DNA of 64,000 nucleotides from an uncultured Eubacteriales bacterium. Its GTDB lineage: Bacteria > Bacillota > Clostridia > Oscillospirales > CAG-272. Below, one piece after another: positions 16,020 to 24,705 of this stretch. The translations under genes were made by a program, and so were the position numbers. Each line of letters begins with the position of its first letter. Positions within the stretch are counted from its first letter, which is position 1. Location of the stretch: assembly GCA_900547565.1 (NCBI GenBank), contig URHI01000001.1, forward strand, positions 5,838 through 69,837, read 5' to 3'. A model generated the notes under the pieces. It was not told where the DNA came from. It made no database searches and worked only from the letters and a program-made list of their open reading frames with translations.

Positions 16020-17864
16020 TTATTCACCAAACGTCTGTGCACCGTATATTTTTGCGATGAACTTGGAGATATCGGTGTTATCTACCGTTGTATTGTTGAA
16101 ACATTCTGTTCCGTAACCAAGTGCATAAACAGGAACATCAGCGTTGGTGTGTGTGGTGACTGTGTACTTATACTCACCGTTGTCGTTTTTGGTGATACCG
16201 CCTGTCTCATGGTCGGCGGTTATGATAAGCACACTGCTGGGGTGACACAGCGTAAACTCTATGCAGTAGGCAATGATCGAGTTATACCTCACCACACGAT
16301 TAGTCGTTCCGTTCAGGTCATTCTGATGTGAACGCTTATCATTGTCTGCCTCCTCTATCATGGAGAAGTAGCCCTTATCCCCCTGCGCAATTCCCCACAG
16401 TGCCTCGGGAATGTCGTTGATAATGTCATCGCTGTCTTTGTTGCTTATAGCATAATCGACCTGCTTGTTGGCAATCAGTGCGTCAATCTGTGACTGGATG
16501 ACACTGGTGGAATTACGGTCGTTTACATGGGCCAGAAATGCGGCGGGAGTAGCGCCCGTAATGTAGTCGGTGGTAAGTATCGCAGTGCGTGCTCCGACCG
16601 AATGAGCCAGTTCACGGACATTGAGTATGGACTTACCCCTGTAGTTAAGCCCGAGATAGCTGTTGAATGTTTTGCACCCGGTTGCAAGTGCCGTGCCGGC
16701 TGCGGCACTGTCGGTATAACCGGCCTTGCCTATCTTGACTGAATACGAAAACGTCTTGGCGCTTCCCTTGTTCGGCAGCAGCCGGGCTACAAATTCCTGC
16801 AGCTTGCCCGATGCCAGCGTTGCCTCCACGTGATTGTAACCCATACCGTCACCTATAAGCAGAATGGCGCTATCCGGAGTTTCAAACTTGAAGGTCTTGG
16901 CAGTATACGCGGTTGGAAGGGCGGTCACGTCAATTGCCTGATTCGCTGTATGAGGCTTTGCGTAATTGTTAATAAAGTCACTGACAGCTCCGCCGACCAT
17001 ATATGACTTACCGTACATAACTATTTTGCTTGCCGTCTGCGCCAGCACGTACTGGTCATCGGCCAGTTTTACGCCGGCAGCCTGTACCGACTCGGGACGG
17101 TTTGTTGCACCGACGAGTATTTCGCAGTCGGTCCGCTCGGCGGTGTCGGCAGCTGTATCCAGCCGCACGCCTGCGTAATAATACAGATAATCGGACAGAT
17201 TCTGCGCGGCGGCAGCTGCAAGTATGTCGCCGTCGGGAATGATGATTTTATAATCCATTATGCTGACGCCGCTCACCGACAGACTTCCCAGCGGATAGCT
17301 GTAGCTCTGAAGGTAATTCAGGTCGTCCATAATGGCAACGCGCTTGTTGGAGGGATCCACATAATGGCTGACAAAATAATCCACTCCCCACCCGGTGGCC
17401 TCGTCATCACCGCCGATTATGTAAATACGCTCGTTGGCGTATACAATGGCGAAATCCTTTTCGCGCAGCCGTGATCTTATACTCTGCGCCTCGGGACGGT
17501 CACACACGCCGACTACGATTTCCTTGGCCTTTTGCGGGACAGGTTCGGTTCTTTTATGCCAGTCGGTATCGATCTTGACATTGATCCCAGTTGCATCTGC
17601 CAGCGTGGTGCGCAGACCTGATGCAATATTTGTCAGTCCCTTGCTGCAGGTTTCGGGACGTATGACCTTGTACTGCATTTCACCGTTCTCGGCAACGATC
17701 ACCGGCTGAGCGGGTGCTTGGGTCGTATTAGCCGGCATTGTGGTCGTTATCTCAGCCGGTGTGGTATCCGGAGTGATCTGTCCGGGATCCCGGGTGTCGG
17801 CACAGGCAGCCAGCGTCGCACATGTAAGCAATACCAGTATAAGCGCGGTAATTTTTTTCAGCAT
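16020..17864 (-). CDS. Lipoprotein: duplicated alpha/beta module fused to alkaline phosphatase
   Basis: 614 residues. Signal peptide with lipobox LAAC (Cys21), Thr/Pro linker, module copy 1 (about 63-185, EIVVGVCDR) and module copy 2 (about 200-320, EILVGATNR). Residues 330-614 are an alkaline phosphatase domain with IGDGMG (metal Asp), TDSAAAGTALATG (Ser nucleophile after Asp), ATPAAFLAHV and TADHETGG (metal Asp/His). It should release phosphate from extracellular substrates at the cell surface. The modules are close relatives of those in the GDPD lipoprotein at 25847. It starts 19 bp after the solute-binding lipoprotein gene and is co-transcribed with it. Confidence 0.87.
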   Translation of the reverse strand: MLKKITALILVLLTCATLAACADTRDPGQITPDTTPAEITTTMPANTTQAPAQPVIVAENGEMQYKVIRPETCSKGLTNIASGLRTTLADATGINVKIDTDWHKRTEPVPQKAKEIVVGVCDRPEAQSIRSRLREKDFAIVYANERIYIIGGDDEATGWGVDYFVSHYVDPSNKRVAIMDDLNYLQSYSYPLGSLSVSGVSIMDYKIIIPDGDILAAAAAQNLSDYLYYYAGVRLDTAADTAERTDCEILVGATNRPESVQAAGVKLADDQYVLAQTASKIVMYGKSYMVGGAVSDFINNYAKPHTANQAIDVTALPTAYTAKTFKFETPDSAILLIGDGMGYNHVEATLASGKLQEFVARLLPNKGSAKTFSYSVKIGKAGYTDSAAAGTALATGCKTFNSYLGLNYRGKSILNVRELAHSVGARTAILTTDYITGATPAAFLAHVNDRNSTSVIQSQIDALIANKQVDYAISNKDSDDIINDIPEALWGIAQGDKGYFSMIEEADNDKRSHQNDLNGTTNRVVRYNSIIAYCIEFTLCHPSSVLIITADHETGGITKNDNGEYKYTVTTHTNADVPVYALGYGTECFNNTTVDNTDISKFIAKIYGAQTFGE

Positions 17865-17883
17865 GGGAAAATGTTATCCTTTC

Positions 17884-19362
17884 TCAGTGTTCCAGGCCGT
17901 TTATCTGTTCAAGCGTTTTTGAAAGCAGCTTGCGCTGATTGGTCTCCTGCCCCTTGAGCAGTGAGTTGATGTCCATTTTGCCTGCGGCAAAGAAGGAGTA
18001 TATCTGACTGCTGAAGGTTGTGCCTACAATTTTGTTGACATAGGAAATGTTGTCGTGAATAATGGTCAGCATTTCGGCAGACTCAACGTCGGTTGAGGAC
18101 TTGTATTTGAGCGCCGTCTCATAATATGCGGGAATCAGCGCCGAGTCGGAATAATATGCGCTGGAATAATAGGACAGTGCCTCAAGCAAAACACCTGTGC
18201 GCTCAACGTTTTGGGTAGGGCTGGGTATCATGATCGAGTGTGGGTTGGGGCTGACCTGTATGTAGTTTTCCTGTGCCTCGTCCCACTTGGCCACGGGCAA
18301 AATGCCGAAGTTGACATCGGAAGCACGTGATTTTGAAGCCATGTACAGCGTATCGATAGTAAACAAGGTATTGTTGTTTATGAACATGCTGCGCCCGTCA
18401 TCGGTATTGGTGATAAGGTAAAAATCTCCCTCAGAGAATGTGCTCAGCAGTTTTTGGTATACATTAACGAAAAATTCCTTCTCGTCAAAGCAACAGAAAT
18501 ACGGAATACCGTCACTTCCCTGCTTGATTATCTCGGCGTTGCAACCGGTGAGCATTGCCTCGTAGAAGGTAGTGGCGTTATTAGCAATACCGACACGGTC
18601 GCTGATGTTATATATGCTATTGCCGTCGCGGTCGTTAAGCGCCGTTTTTGCCATAGTCTGCATCTTTTCTATAGTCCACTTATTTTGATTGACAAGAGTA
18701 TACGGATCCTCAAGGTTCAGGTCGCGAATAAGATCCTTGTTGAAATAGGTTGCCCGGGCATTGTCGAGTGCCGTGATAAGAAAGTCGCTGAAGGTATAGT
18801 ACAGTTTACCGTTGATTGACAGCTTCTGCTGAGCATTCTGATCCCACCATGGCATGGACAGATCAATAGTCTCAATGTTTCTCATATCAAGCGAATAACC
18901 TGCATTAACCATGCTCATTATGTTGGAAAGGTCAATGGTTGCGATTGCATAAAGGTCATCACCCGACTGAATGGCGGTCTTGATAGGGCCGATATCGACA
19001 TCCGCATCTACAATTTCCACGCCGAACATGCTCTCGATAAGCACAGTGCGGTCGTACAGTGCATCATTGATGGACTCCCCCTGCTGTATGTCGGAGCGAA
19101 TAGCGTTGGTGGTATACTTGGTGGAGTCGGCAAAATCGTTAGCAACGACAAAAGAATATCCCTGGTACTTGACATCAGGCAAATCGGGGGTCAGCTTTTC
19201 CAATGTAGTATCGGTGGTGTTAGTATCTTCGGCGACATTGGTGGCAGATGTACTTTGTTGTTCCGGGGTAGTATCCTCACCGTCGCCGGTCTGATTGGCA
19301 CAGGCGGCCACCATAGGTAACAACATAAGCAAAACCAGTATCATAAGTAAACTTTTTTTCAT
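17884..19362 (-). CDS. Extracellular solute-binding lipoprotein (family 1-like)
   Basis: 492 residues, with a signal peptide ending at VAAC (Cys21) and a Thr-rich linker to about residue 60. The binding-protein fold carries the same landmarks as the lipoprotein at 5333-6838: VEIVDADVD, MPWWDQNAQQKL, INGKLYYTFSD, DPYTLVNQNKWTIEKM, FGILPVAKWDEAQ and ESAEMLTIIHDN. It should bind an oligosaccharide or related ligand outside the membrane. No permease genes adjoin it; its only operon partner is the module-alkaline phosphatase. RBS is AAAGGGGAAAGGA before the ATG. Confidence 0.85.
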   Translation of the reverse strand: MKKSLLMILVLLMLLPMVAACANQTGDGEDTTPEQQSTSATNVAEDTNTTDTTLEKLTPDLPDVKYQGYSFVVANDFADSTKYTTNAIRSDIQQGESINDALYDRTVLIESMFGVEIVDADVDIGPIKTAIQSGDDLYAIATIDLSNIMSMVNAGYSLDMRNIETIDLSMPWWDQNAQQKLSINGKLYYTFSDFLITALDNARATYFNKDLIRDLNLEDPYTLVNQNKWTIEKMQTMAKTALNDRDGNSIYNISDRVGIANNATTFYEAMLTGCNAEIIKQGSDGIPYFCCFDEKEFFVNVYQKLLSTFSEGDFYLITNTDDGRSMFINNNTLFTIDTLYMASKSRASDVNFGILPVAKWDEAQENYIQVSPNPHSIMIPSPTQNVERTGVLLEALSYYSSAYYSDSALIPAYYETALKYKSSTDVESAEMLTIIHDNISYVNKIVGTTFSSQIYSFFAAGKMDINSLLKGQETNQRKLLSKTLEQINGLEH

Positions 19363-19403
19363 GATGGAATACCGTTCCTTTCCCCTTTATGGGCGTTTTT
19401 TTA

Positions 19404-19432
19404 ATTTTAACATATTTTAAAGTGTATGTCAA
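19404..19432 (-). promoter_or_regulatory. Sigma-A promoter of the lipoprotein/alkaline phosphatase operon
   Basis: On the - strand perfect TTGACA (19427-19432), 17 bp, TAAAAT (19404-19409). Confidence 0.75.
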
Positions 19433-19470
19433 TGAAAACCTCTGCTTTTTCCATAACGTACCGTTCGGTG

Positions 19471-19499
19471 TTGACAGCAGGATGCTTTTGTGGTATCAT
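19471..19499 (+). promoter_or_regulatory. Sigma-A promoter of dusB
   Basis: Perfect TTGACA (19471-19476), 17 bp, TATCAT (19494-19499). It is divergent from the lipoprotein promoter 40 bp away. Confidence 0.75.
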
Positions 19500-19587
19500 A
19501 TTTTCGAAAAAAACAGAAAGGCTGTCCAATGGAGCAAAAGACCGAAAGCTTCATTAATGCAGTATCGGCTGGGCAGGCGTGGGAAAT

Positions 19588-20595
19588 ATGAAAATCGGTA
19601 ATATTACGCTGCCTCACGGCTTGATACTTGCTCCCATGGCCGGTGTTGCCGACACAACACTTCGGCGCATTTGCCGCAGTATGGGTGCGGACTACACTGT
19701 CAGCGAAATGCTGTCAGCCAAAGCGCTGTGCTATGAACAGCTCAGCCGTAAATCCGATCCCCATATTTTCAAAACAGCCTCACTGGCGCTCATCTCGCCC
19801 GGTGAAGTGCCTTGTGCAGTACAGATTTTCGGCTCCGAGCCGGAATATATGGCTCGCGCAGCGGAGATGCTTGAGAGCGGCGAATACAACGGTGCAGGAC
19901 AGCTTCGTCCCGCAGCAATTGATATTAATATGGGGTGCCCGGTGCACAAGGTGGTGTCGTGCGGTGAAGGAAGTGCGCTTATGCGCGACCCTCATCTCGT
20001 ATCTGAAATAATCACCGCTGTCCGCCGTAAAATAAGCATACCGCTGACCGTCAAATTCCGTGCCGGGTGGGATGAGCACAGTATAAACGCCCCCGAGCTG
20101 TCGCGCATTGCCGAAGCCTGTGGGGCAGACGCCGTGTGCATACATGCCCGTACCCGAGCACAGTTCTACTCGCCGCGGGCTGATTGGAACGTAATCGGCC
20201 GTGTCAAGCAGGCTGTGTCGATTCCCGTCATAGGCAACGGTGACATAAACTCCCCGGAGGACGCCGATGCCATGCTGTCACAGACCGGATGTGACGGCAT
20301 CGCAATCGCGCGCGGAGCACTTGGAAATCCATGGCTGTTCGCCGCTATTGCCGCCCATATGGACGGCAGTGAATATATACCGCCAACGCCCGCCGAACGG
20401 CTTGAAGTGGCCATGGCGCATGGAACCGCTCTGATCGAGCGCAAGGGAGAGAGAGCGGGCCTGGCTGAAGCTCGTGTCCGGCTGGCACAGTACACACGCG
20501 GGTTTCGCGGAGGTGCGGCCGCACGGGACGAAATAATGCGAGCTGACGATCTTGATGCCGTGCGCGTCATACTTGAGCGCGTCATGACAGACTGA
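19588..20595 (+). CDS. dusB: tRNA-dihydrouridine synthase (DusB family)
   Basis: A 335-residue flavoenzyme that reduces uridine to dihydrouridine in tRNA with FMN and NAD(P)H. Family landmarks are LAPMAGVADTTLRRICRSMG, AVQIFGSEPEYMARAA, DINMGCPVHKVV, KFRAGWDEHSI, VCIHARTRAQFY, PVIGNGDINSPEDA and GIAIARGALGNPW. Start is set at the ATG at 19588; a GTG 9 bp upstream is possible. It lies 50 bp before the ECF sigma gene and may be co-transcribed. One or two dusB-like genes are normal in Clostridia. Confidence 0.93.
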   Translation: MKIGNITLPHGLILAPMAGVADTTLRRICRSMGADYTVSEMLSAKALCYEQLSRKSDPHIFKTASLALISPGEVPCAVQIFGSEPEYMARAAEMLESGEYNGAGQLRPAAIDINMGCPVHKVVSCGEGSALMRDPHLVSEIITAVRRKISIPLTVKFRAGWDEHSINAPELSRIAEACGADAVCIHARTRAQFYSPRADWNVIGRVKQAVSIPVIGNGDINSPEDADAMLSQTGCDGIAIARGALGNPWLFAAIAAHMDGSEYIPPTPAERLEVAMAHGTALIERKGERAGLAEARVRLAQYTRGFRGGAAARDEIMRADDLDAVRVILERVMTD

Positions 20596-20645
20596 ATACG
20601 CGTCCGATCTTTAATTCCGATAAAATCTTCATTAGGGAGGCGATC

Positions 20646-21227
20646 ATGATTACCGACAATGAAATATTGCTTACTCTCATGAAGCGCACTGCCTCCGGTG
20701 ATGAGGCTGCGTTCGAACAGCTGGTGTCGGCGTTTGAGAGCGCGGTGTACAACCTCGCATACTCAAGTCTGCGCCAGCGTCAGGACGCCGAGGACGTCAC
20801 GCAAGAGGTATTTTTGCGGCTGTGGCGTAACCGCAGCAGCTTCCGAGGCGAATGTGCAGTTAAAACATATATTATGCATATTGCCCACAATGCAGTCACC
20901 GATTCACTGAGGCGGCGAAACAGCCATGCTGTCACCGCTTTGCCTGATGACACCGACGATGAAGACGCTCCCCGCCGTGAGTTGGCCGACTCTACCGACC
21001 TTCAGGCTGAATATATCAGAAAAGAGCGACAGGCGGCAGTTCATCAGGCCATCTCGGAACTGGATCCAAACAGCCGCGAGCTTATAATAATGCGGGATAT
21101 AAACGGACTAAGCTATGCCGAAATTGCAGATGCGACCGACATTCCGCTGGGAACGGTCAAGAGCCGGCTGTCCCGTGCGAGAGACCAATTAAAAGAATTT
21201 TTAAAAAAGGGGAACTTTTTCAACTGA
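20646..21227 (+). CDS. RNA polymerase ECF sigma factor
   Basis: A 193-residue group IV sigma factor. Region 2 spans about 25-90 (VYNLAYSSLRQRQDAEDVTQEVFLRLWR then TYIMHIAHNAVTDSLRRR) and region 4 spans about 130-185 (LDPNSRELIIMRDINGLSYAEIADATDIPLGTVKSRLSRAR). It would direct RNA polymerase to stress-type promoters. The next two genes encode a zinc-finger anti-sigma factor and a winged-helix protein, so its activity is probably controlled by the membrane anti-sigma. RBS AGGGAGG precedes the ATG. Confidence 0.93.
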   Translation: MITDNEILLTLMKRTASGDEAAFEQLVSAFESAVYNLAYSSLRQRQDAEDVTQEVFLRLWRNRSSFRGECAVKTYIMHIAHNAVTDSLRRRNSHAVTALPDDTDDEDAPRRELADSTDLQAEYIRKERQAAVHQAISELDPNSRELIIMRDINGLSYAEIADATDIPLGTVKSRLSRARDQLKEFLKKGNFFN

Positions 21228-21268
21228 CGTTCGTCAGTAAATATAAATACACCGGAAAGGAGAGTTCC

Positions 21269-22132
21269 ATGGATAATAAAATCACATCCGACCTGGACTG
21301 TGAGCAGGCGGAATTGTTGATAAATGAATACCTGGACGGTGAACTTGACGCCGAAACGAAAGCTGCCGTGGAGGCGCATCTTAACCGATGTGACAGTTGC
21401 CGTCAGACATACAGTCAGCTGCGCGACATATGCGAAGCCGTCAGCGACTGCCGCGAAGAAGTCCCCGCGGGACTGCACAAAAGCATCATGTCGGCTGTAA
21501 AAGCCGAGTCAAGAGCCGCACGTCGCCGCCGCTTTGCCAGTCGCTTCGGTGTCGGAATTGCTGCTATTCTCTGCTTCGGACTTATTGCAACCGTCACTGT
21601 GCGACAAATGGGCAAGTTCAATACCGGTGACACCACAGACGATTTTGCCATCAATTCCGCCCTTCGGCAGGACAAGGTAGACCATGCAAAATACGATGAT
21701 GTTGATAATAATGAAGGTATCGCCGCTGCTCCGGCAGAAACTTCCGGAGTCAAATCGGATACCCATGAGATGGCTGAAGCGGAGATAGCGAACCCGGCTT
21801 TGACCAAGAAAGTTACGGATGCCGTCGCTGACTGCACCATGGCACCCGTACCAGCCGATGCGCCTGTGCAGGAGAGCGATAACTCTGATGCCAGCCTGCG
21901 TGCTGACATTTGCGGCAACTGGGTAACCGATGACTGGACTTTGGTACTGAGTACCGACGGAACCTTCACATTTACCGGTAAATCAACCGCTGACAAGATA
22001 CAGGGCAGCTACACCTACAGCGGCGGACTGTTGAGCTTAAAATACAACGGCGTCGCCTCGGTCTACACCGTCTCGGTCAGTGACAATATACTGACCTTCT
22101 CTCACTGCTCAGGCGATAAACTGTTGCCATGA
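21269..22132 (+). CDS. Membrane anti-sigma factor (zf-HC2) with extracellular beta domain
   Basis: 287 residues. The cytoplasmic N-terminus has the zinc-binding anti-sigma motif (CEQAELLINEYLDGEL then HLNRCDSC, 38-44). One membrane segment lies at about 93-112. The extracellular part has a flexible acidic linker and a C-terminal strand-rich domain (about 210-287, ICGNWVTDDWTLVLSTDGTF..) like small lipocalin-like DUF5640 domains. It should hold the ECF sigma factor encoded just upstream until an envelope signal is received. Its stop overlaps the ATG of the next gene by 4 bp (ATGA). A small palindrome CTGACG-TT-CGTCAG (21224-21237) spans the sigma gene stop. Confidence 0.88.
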   Translation: MDNKITSDLDCEQAELLINEYLDGELDAETKAAVEAHLNRCDSCRQTYSQLRDICEAVSDCREEVPAGLHKSIMSAVKAESRAARRRRFASRFGVGIAAILCFGLIATVTVRQMGKFNTGDTTDDFAINSALRQDKVDHAKYDDVDNNEGIAAAPAETSGVKSDTHEMAEAEIANPALTKKVTDAVADCTMAPVPADAPVQESDNSDASLRADICGNWVTDDWTLVLSTDGTFTFTGKSTADKIQGSYTYSGGLLSLKYNGVASVYTVSVSDNILTFSHCSGDKLLP

Positions 22133-22713
22133 GTAAAATATGTATACTGACTGCAGACAAGCAACTGTACGATCTCACCGCACTTTTGCTTGAAATGCAC
22201 GGCCACTCTGCCACTACATCCGCCGGCGACTACCCGGTGGTGTGGGATGCTGATTCTGTATCACTTCCCCGCCTGACACATGCTCAGGCTGTCATAGCCA
22301 TCAGCCGCACCCCCGGACACATACCTGATTCAGCTGCACGGCGCTGCTGTGTAACACTCGGGCGTCCGTTTGAATTCGAATGCTTTACAGCTACAGTCGA
22401 GAAAGCGCTGTCATGGCAGGGAGAGCAGGTCAGCCCGCCGTCCCGCGGACAACGCCAGGCCATCACGCTTGACCGTCCGCGCAGGCGTCTTGTCTGCGGG
22501 CACAAAAGTGTCACATTGACGCCGGCAGAGTTGGCAATTTTTACGGCACTTTACGAGCAACGCGGACAGGCCGTGAGCCGCACTGTTCTGGAGCAGGCAC
22601 TGCAAGGTGAAAGTCTGCCTGTGCATATGTGCTCACTGCGAAAAAAGCTGTCGGCACTCAACCGCCTGCCGCTGATAACCACTGTGCGGGGACAGGGCTA
22701 CAAATTCGAATAA
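22129..22713 (+). CDS. Winged-helix DNA-binding protein with degenerate receiver-like domain
   Basis: A 194-residue protein. Residues about 107-194 are an OmpR/PhoB-type winged helix (VTLTPAELAIFTALYEQRGQAVSR, then SLRKKLSALNRLPLITTVRGQGYKFE). Residues 1-95 have the length and alternating pattern of a receiver (KICILTADKQLYDLTALLLEMHGH) but lack the usual acidic pair, clear phospho-Asp and conserved Lys. It is therefore probably not phosphorylated in the classical way. No histidine kinase is adjacent. Its ATGA overlap with the anti-sigma gene suggests it acts in the same signalling circuit. Confidence 0.8.
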   Translation: MSKICILTADKQLYDLTALLLEMHGHSATTSAGDYPVVWDADSVSLPRLTHAQAVIAISRTPGHIPDSAARRCCVTLGRPFEFECFTATVEKALSWQGEQVSPPSRGQRQAITLDRPRRRLVCGHKSVTLTPAELAIFTALYEQRGQAVSRTVLEQALQGESLPVHMCSLRKKLSALNRLPLITTVRGQGYKFE

Positions 22714-22717
22714 ATTA

Positions 22718-22748
22718 TCCCGGAGAGCCGATCGGTCTCCGGGATTTT
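22718..22748 (+). terminator. Terminator between convergent genes
   Basis: Perfect 9-bp stem TCCCGGAGA/TCTCCGGGA (22718-22726, 22736-22744) followed by TTTT on the + strand. It can also serve spoVAC on the - strand. Confidence 0.8.
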
Positions 22749-22762
22749 GCTAATGCGGACGC

Positions 22763-23206
22763 TCAGAACAACCCAACAATATAATAAATAATCCCGTAAA
22801 CCGCGCCCGCCAGTGTGCCGTAGAGCAGTACCGGCCCGGCAACGGTAAATATTTTTGCACCGATTCCCAACACAAGACCTTCGCGATAGCTGTCCATGGC
22901 AGGCGAAACCACGGCGTTTGCAAAACCGGTTATGGGAACCAGCGTACCGGCACCGGCAAAGCGCGCAATACGGTCAAATACGCCGAGGCCTGTCAGCAGC
23001 ACAGCGGCAAACACCAACGTTACCGAGCAGAGCAGCCCCGCCATATCCCGCTCAAGCCCGGCGTAAACATACAGCTTGTTCAATCCTTCTCCGATCGCGC
23101 ATATTATGCCTCCGCACACAAACGCGCGCAGACAATCGCGGACAAGTGCCGACTTAGGCGCACGCGCGTCGGCATAGCGCGGATAATTTGCTTTTGATAT
23201 ATTCAT
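22763..23206 (-). CDS. spoVAC: Stage V sporulation protein AC
   Basis: A 147-residue membrane protein, the usual SpoVAC length. The signature is AGAGTLVPITGFANAVVSPAMD followed by EGLVLGIGAKIFTVAGPVLLYG; four or so hydrophobic segments are visible. SpoVAC forms the channel for Ca-dipicolinic acid uptake into the forespore and is mechanosensitive at germination. It normally sits in a spoVACDE operon, but here the next gene is convergent, so this copy is solitary. A sigma-G-like promoter lies just upstream. Confidence 0.92.
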   Translation of the reverse strand: MNISKANYPRYADARAPKSALVRDCLRAFVCGGIICAIGEGLNKLYVYAGLERDMAGLLCSVTLVFAAVLLTGLGVFDRIARFAGAGTLVPITGFANAVVSPAMDSYREGLVLGIGAKIFTVAGPVLLYGTLAGAVYGIIYYIVGLF

Positions 23207-23228
23207 ACGATCTCTCCGTTTTTTATGT

Positions 23229-23257
23229 TATTATGCCCTTCCCGGCGTAATTTATAA
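23229..23257 (-). promoter_or_regulatory. Possible sigma-G promoter of spoVAC
   Basis: On the - strand TTATA (23253-23257), 17 bp and CATAATA (23229-23235) resemble the forespore sigma-G consensus (GNATR, CATNNTA); the spacing to the ATG is 22 bp. The -35 matches 4 of 5. Confidence 0.35.
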
Positions 23258-23282
23258 TTTTTTTTGATTTTTCCGTCACGAA

Positions 23283-23314
23283 TGAAACTTTTTCAGGCTT
23301 TTCTCGGTTGTATA
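23283..23314 (+). promoter_or_regulatory. Possible ECF-type promoter upstream of the sigma fusion gene
   Basis: TGAAACTTTTT (from 23283) is a typical ECF -35 region, followed at 16 bp by CGGTTGTATA. The -10 match is weak. If real, it would suggest autoregulation by the sigma factor encoded downstream. Confidence 0.25.
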
Positions 23315-23351
23315 TGGCAGACGCGTCCAAGTTCAGAAAGGCGGTGAACCG

Positions 23352-24680
23352 ATGACAGAAAAGAATACCGTTGCCCTCGCCCGGGAAGGCAACATTGACG
23401 CCCGCGAACTGCTTTACCGCAAATATTACGGCGACGTATACCGTTATTGTGTCTATCGCTGCGGTGACATTCACACCGGAGAGGATCTGACACAGGAGGT
23501 ATTTCTGCGCTTTTTCCGTTACGCGGCCGAGTCGCGTGCATTTGACAACGCCAAAGCGTATATTATCAAGATCGCATGTCATGTCTGCACAGACTACATG
23601 GCCTCACATACGCCTGTGTCACCACTTGCCGACGACTTCACAGACCGCACCGCTGAGCGCCTTACCGAAGGACAAATGGCTGTGCGGCGTGCAATAGCAG
23701 CCCTCGGCGACGACCAGCGGCAGGTGATAATTCTCTACTACTATAACAATATTCGTATCAACCGTATAGCGGAAATACTCGAGACTCCGTGCTCAACCGT
23801 CAAGAGTCGCTTAAGACGCGGACGTGAGCGGCTCAAACAAATTCTCATTCAGGAGGTGGAGATCGGCGGAAAGCTGTATTTTGCCACCGGAGACATATCC
23901 ATCAATACTGTATTATCAGCCCAGTTCATACTTAGCAATACCGGCATGCTTGCCGCCGCCGGCATAACCGACCCTTACGCGCTGGTGCGTGAAGGCAAGT
24001 GGACGCTTGAGACCGTACTGGCATTGGCCAAAAACGGCAACGGCCTGTACCTCGGCCCAGGAAACGGGTGCATAGCGCTTATAAACGCCGCCGGAGCACG
24101 GCTTACCGGAAACGATCTCGGGCTCTCGTCCGACTGGGACAACGGCAGGCTCTCCTCACTGTGCGGACTGCTCGCATGGACTGATGCTGTGTCGACAGCT
24201 ACCCCCGACAGCGTGTCAAGCATGCTGTCAGTACGCAGCCTGGGATACCTTATAAGTCTTACGAGCGATCAGAGTATCTCTGACAGTTATGATATCTTGC
24301 CGCTTCCCAAGGCCGATGAAACAGACAGGAATTATCGTGCACCGCTGTCAGGCAGCGCGATGTATTACTCAATTCCCATGCTGAACGGCGCTGAGGATGC
24401 CGCATGCGTTATGCAGTGTACGGCAAGCGCAATGAACAACGACATCTACGATACACTCGCTATGCGCTTCTGCCTGAATACCCGCTCGGCCGAAATGCTT
24501 GAGCTGATAATGGATAACATGTGTTACTGCCTCGACACGGCGCTGTCACTCAGCTCCGCCGGCGGTGTTTCCTTGACCAACGTCATCGGCGCGGGAAAAG
24601 AGCTTAACACGGCACTGGCTGTCAATCGCAAGTTGCTGGAAGTCCGACTTGCCACTTTGGTTGCAAGTATATCCGAATAA
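23352..24680 (+). CDS. ECF sigma factor fused to C-terminal part of a solute-binding protein
   Basis: One uninterrupted ORF of 442 codons. Residues 1-167 are a complete ECF sigma factor: region 2 (VYRYCVYRCGDIHTGEDLTQEV.. with AKAYIIKIACHVCTDYM) and region 4 (LGDDQRQVIILYYYNN.., ETPCSTVKSRLRRGRERLKQ). From about residue 170 the sequence becomes the second half of a family 1-like solute-binding protein (IGGKLYFATGDI, DPYALVREGKWTLETV, YDILPLPKADETD, SAEMLELIMDN), parallel to the lipoproteins at 5333 and 17884. It has no signal peptide and lacks the first lobe (about 180 residues). No anti-sigma gene adjoins it. It could be a ligand-sensing sigma factor, or the relic of a deletion that fused two genes. 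Intact frame over 270 diverged codons favours the former. Confidence 0.85.
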   Translation: MTEKNTVALAREGNIDARELLYRKYYGDVYRYCVYRCGDIHTGEDLTQEVFLRFFRYAAESRAFDNAKAYIIKIACHVCTDYMASHTPVSPLADDFTDRTAERLTEGQMAVRRAIAALGDDQRQVIILYYYNNIRINRIAEILETPCSTVKSRLRRGRERLKQILIQEVEIGGKLYFATGDISINTVLSAQFILSNTGMLAAAGITDPYALVREGKWTLETVLALAKNGNGLYLGPGNGCIALINAAGARLTGNDLGLSSDWDNGRLSSLCGLLAWTDAVSTATPDSVSSMLSVRSLGYLISLTSDQSISDSYDILPLPKADETDRNYRAPLSGSAMYYSIPMLNGAEDAACVMQCTASAMNNDIYDTLAMRFCLNTRSAEMLELIMDNMCYCLDTALSLSSAGGVSLTNVIGAGKELNTALAVNRKLLEVRLATLVASISE

Positions 24681-24705
24681 GCACAAAATTTGATTATTCA
24701 GCATT

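Noticed and set aside
23840..23890. Frameshift or missed stop creating the sigma/binding-protein fusion
   Set aside because: The ORF is continuous through the junction and both halves are in one frame with normal codon use. A fusion by deletion cannot be excluded, but a simple frameshift is.
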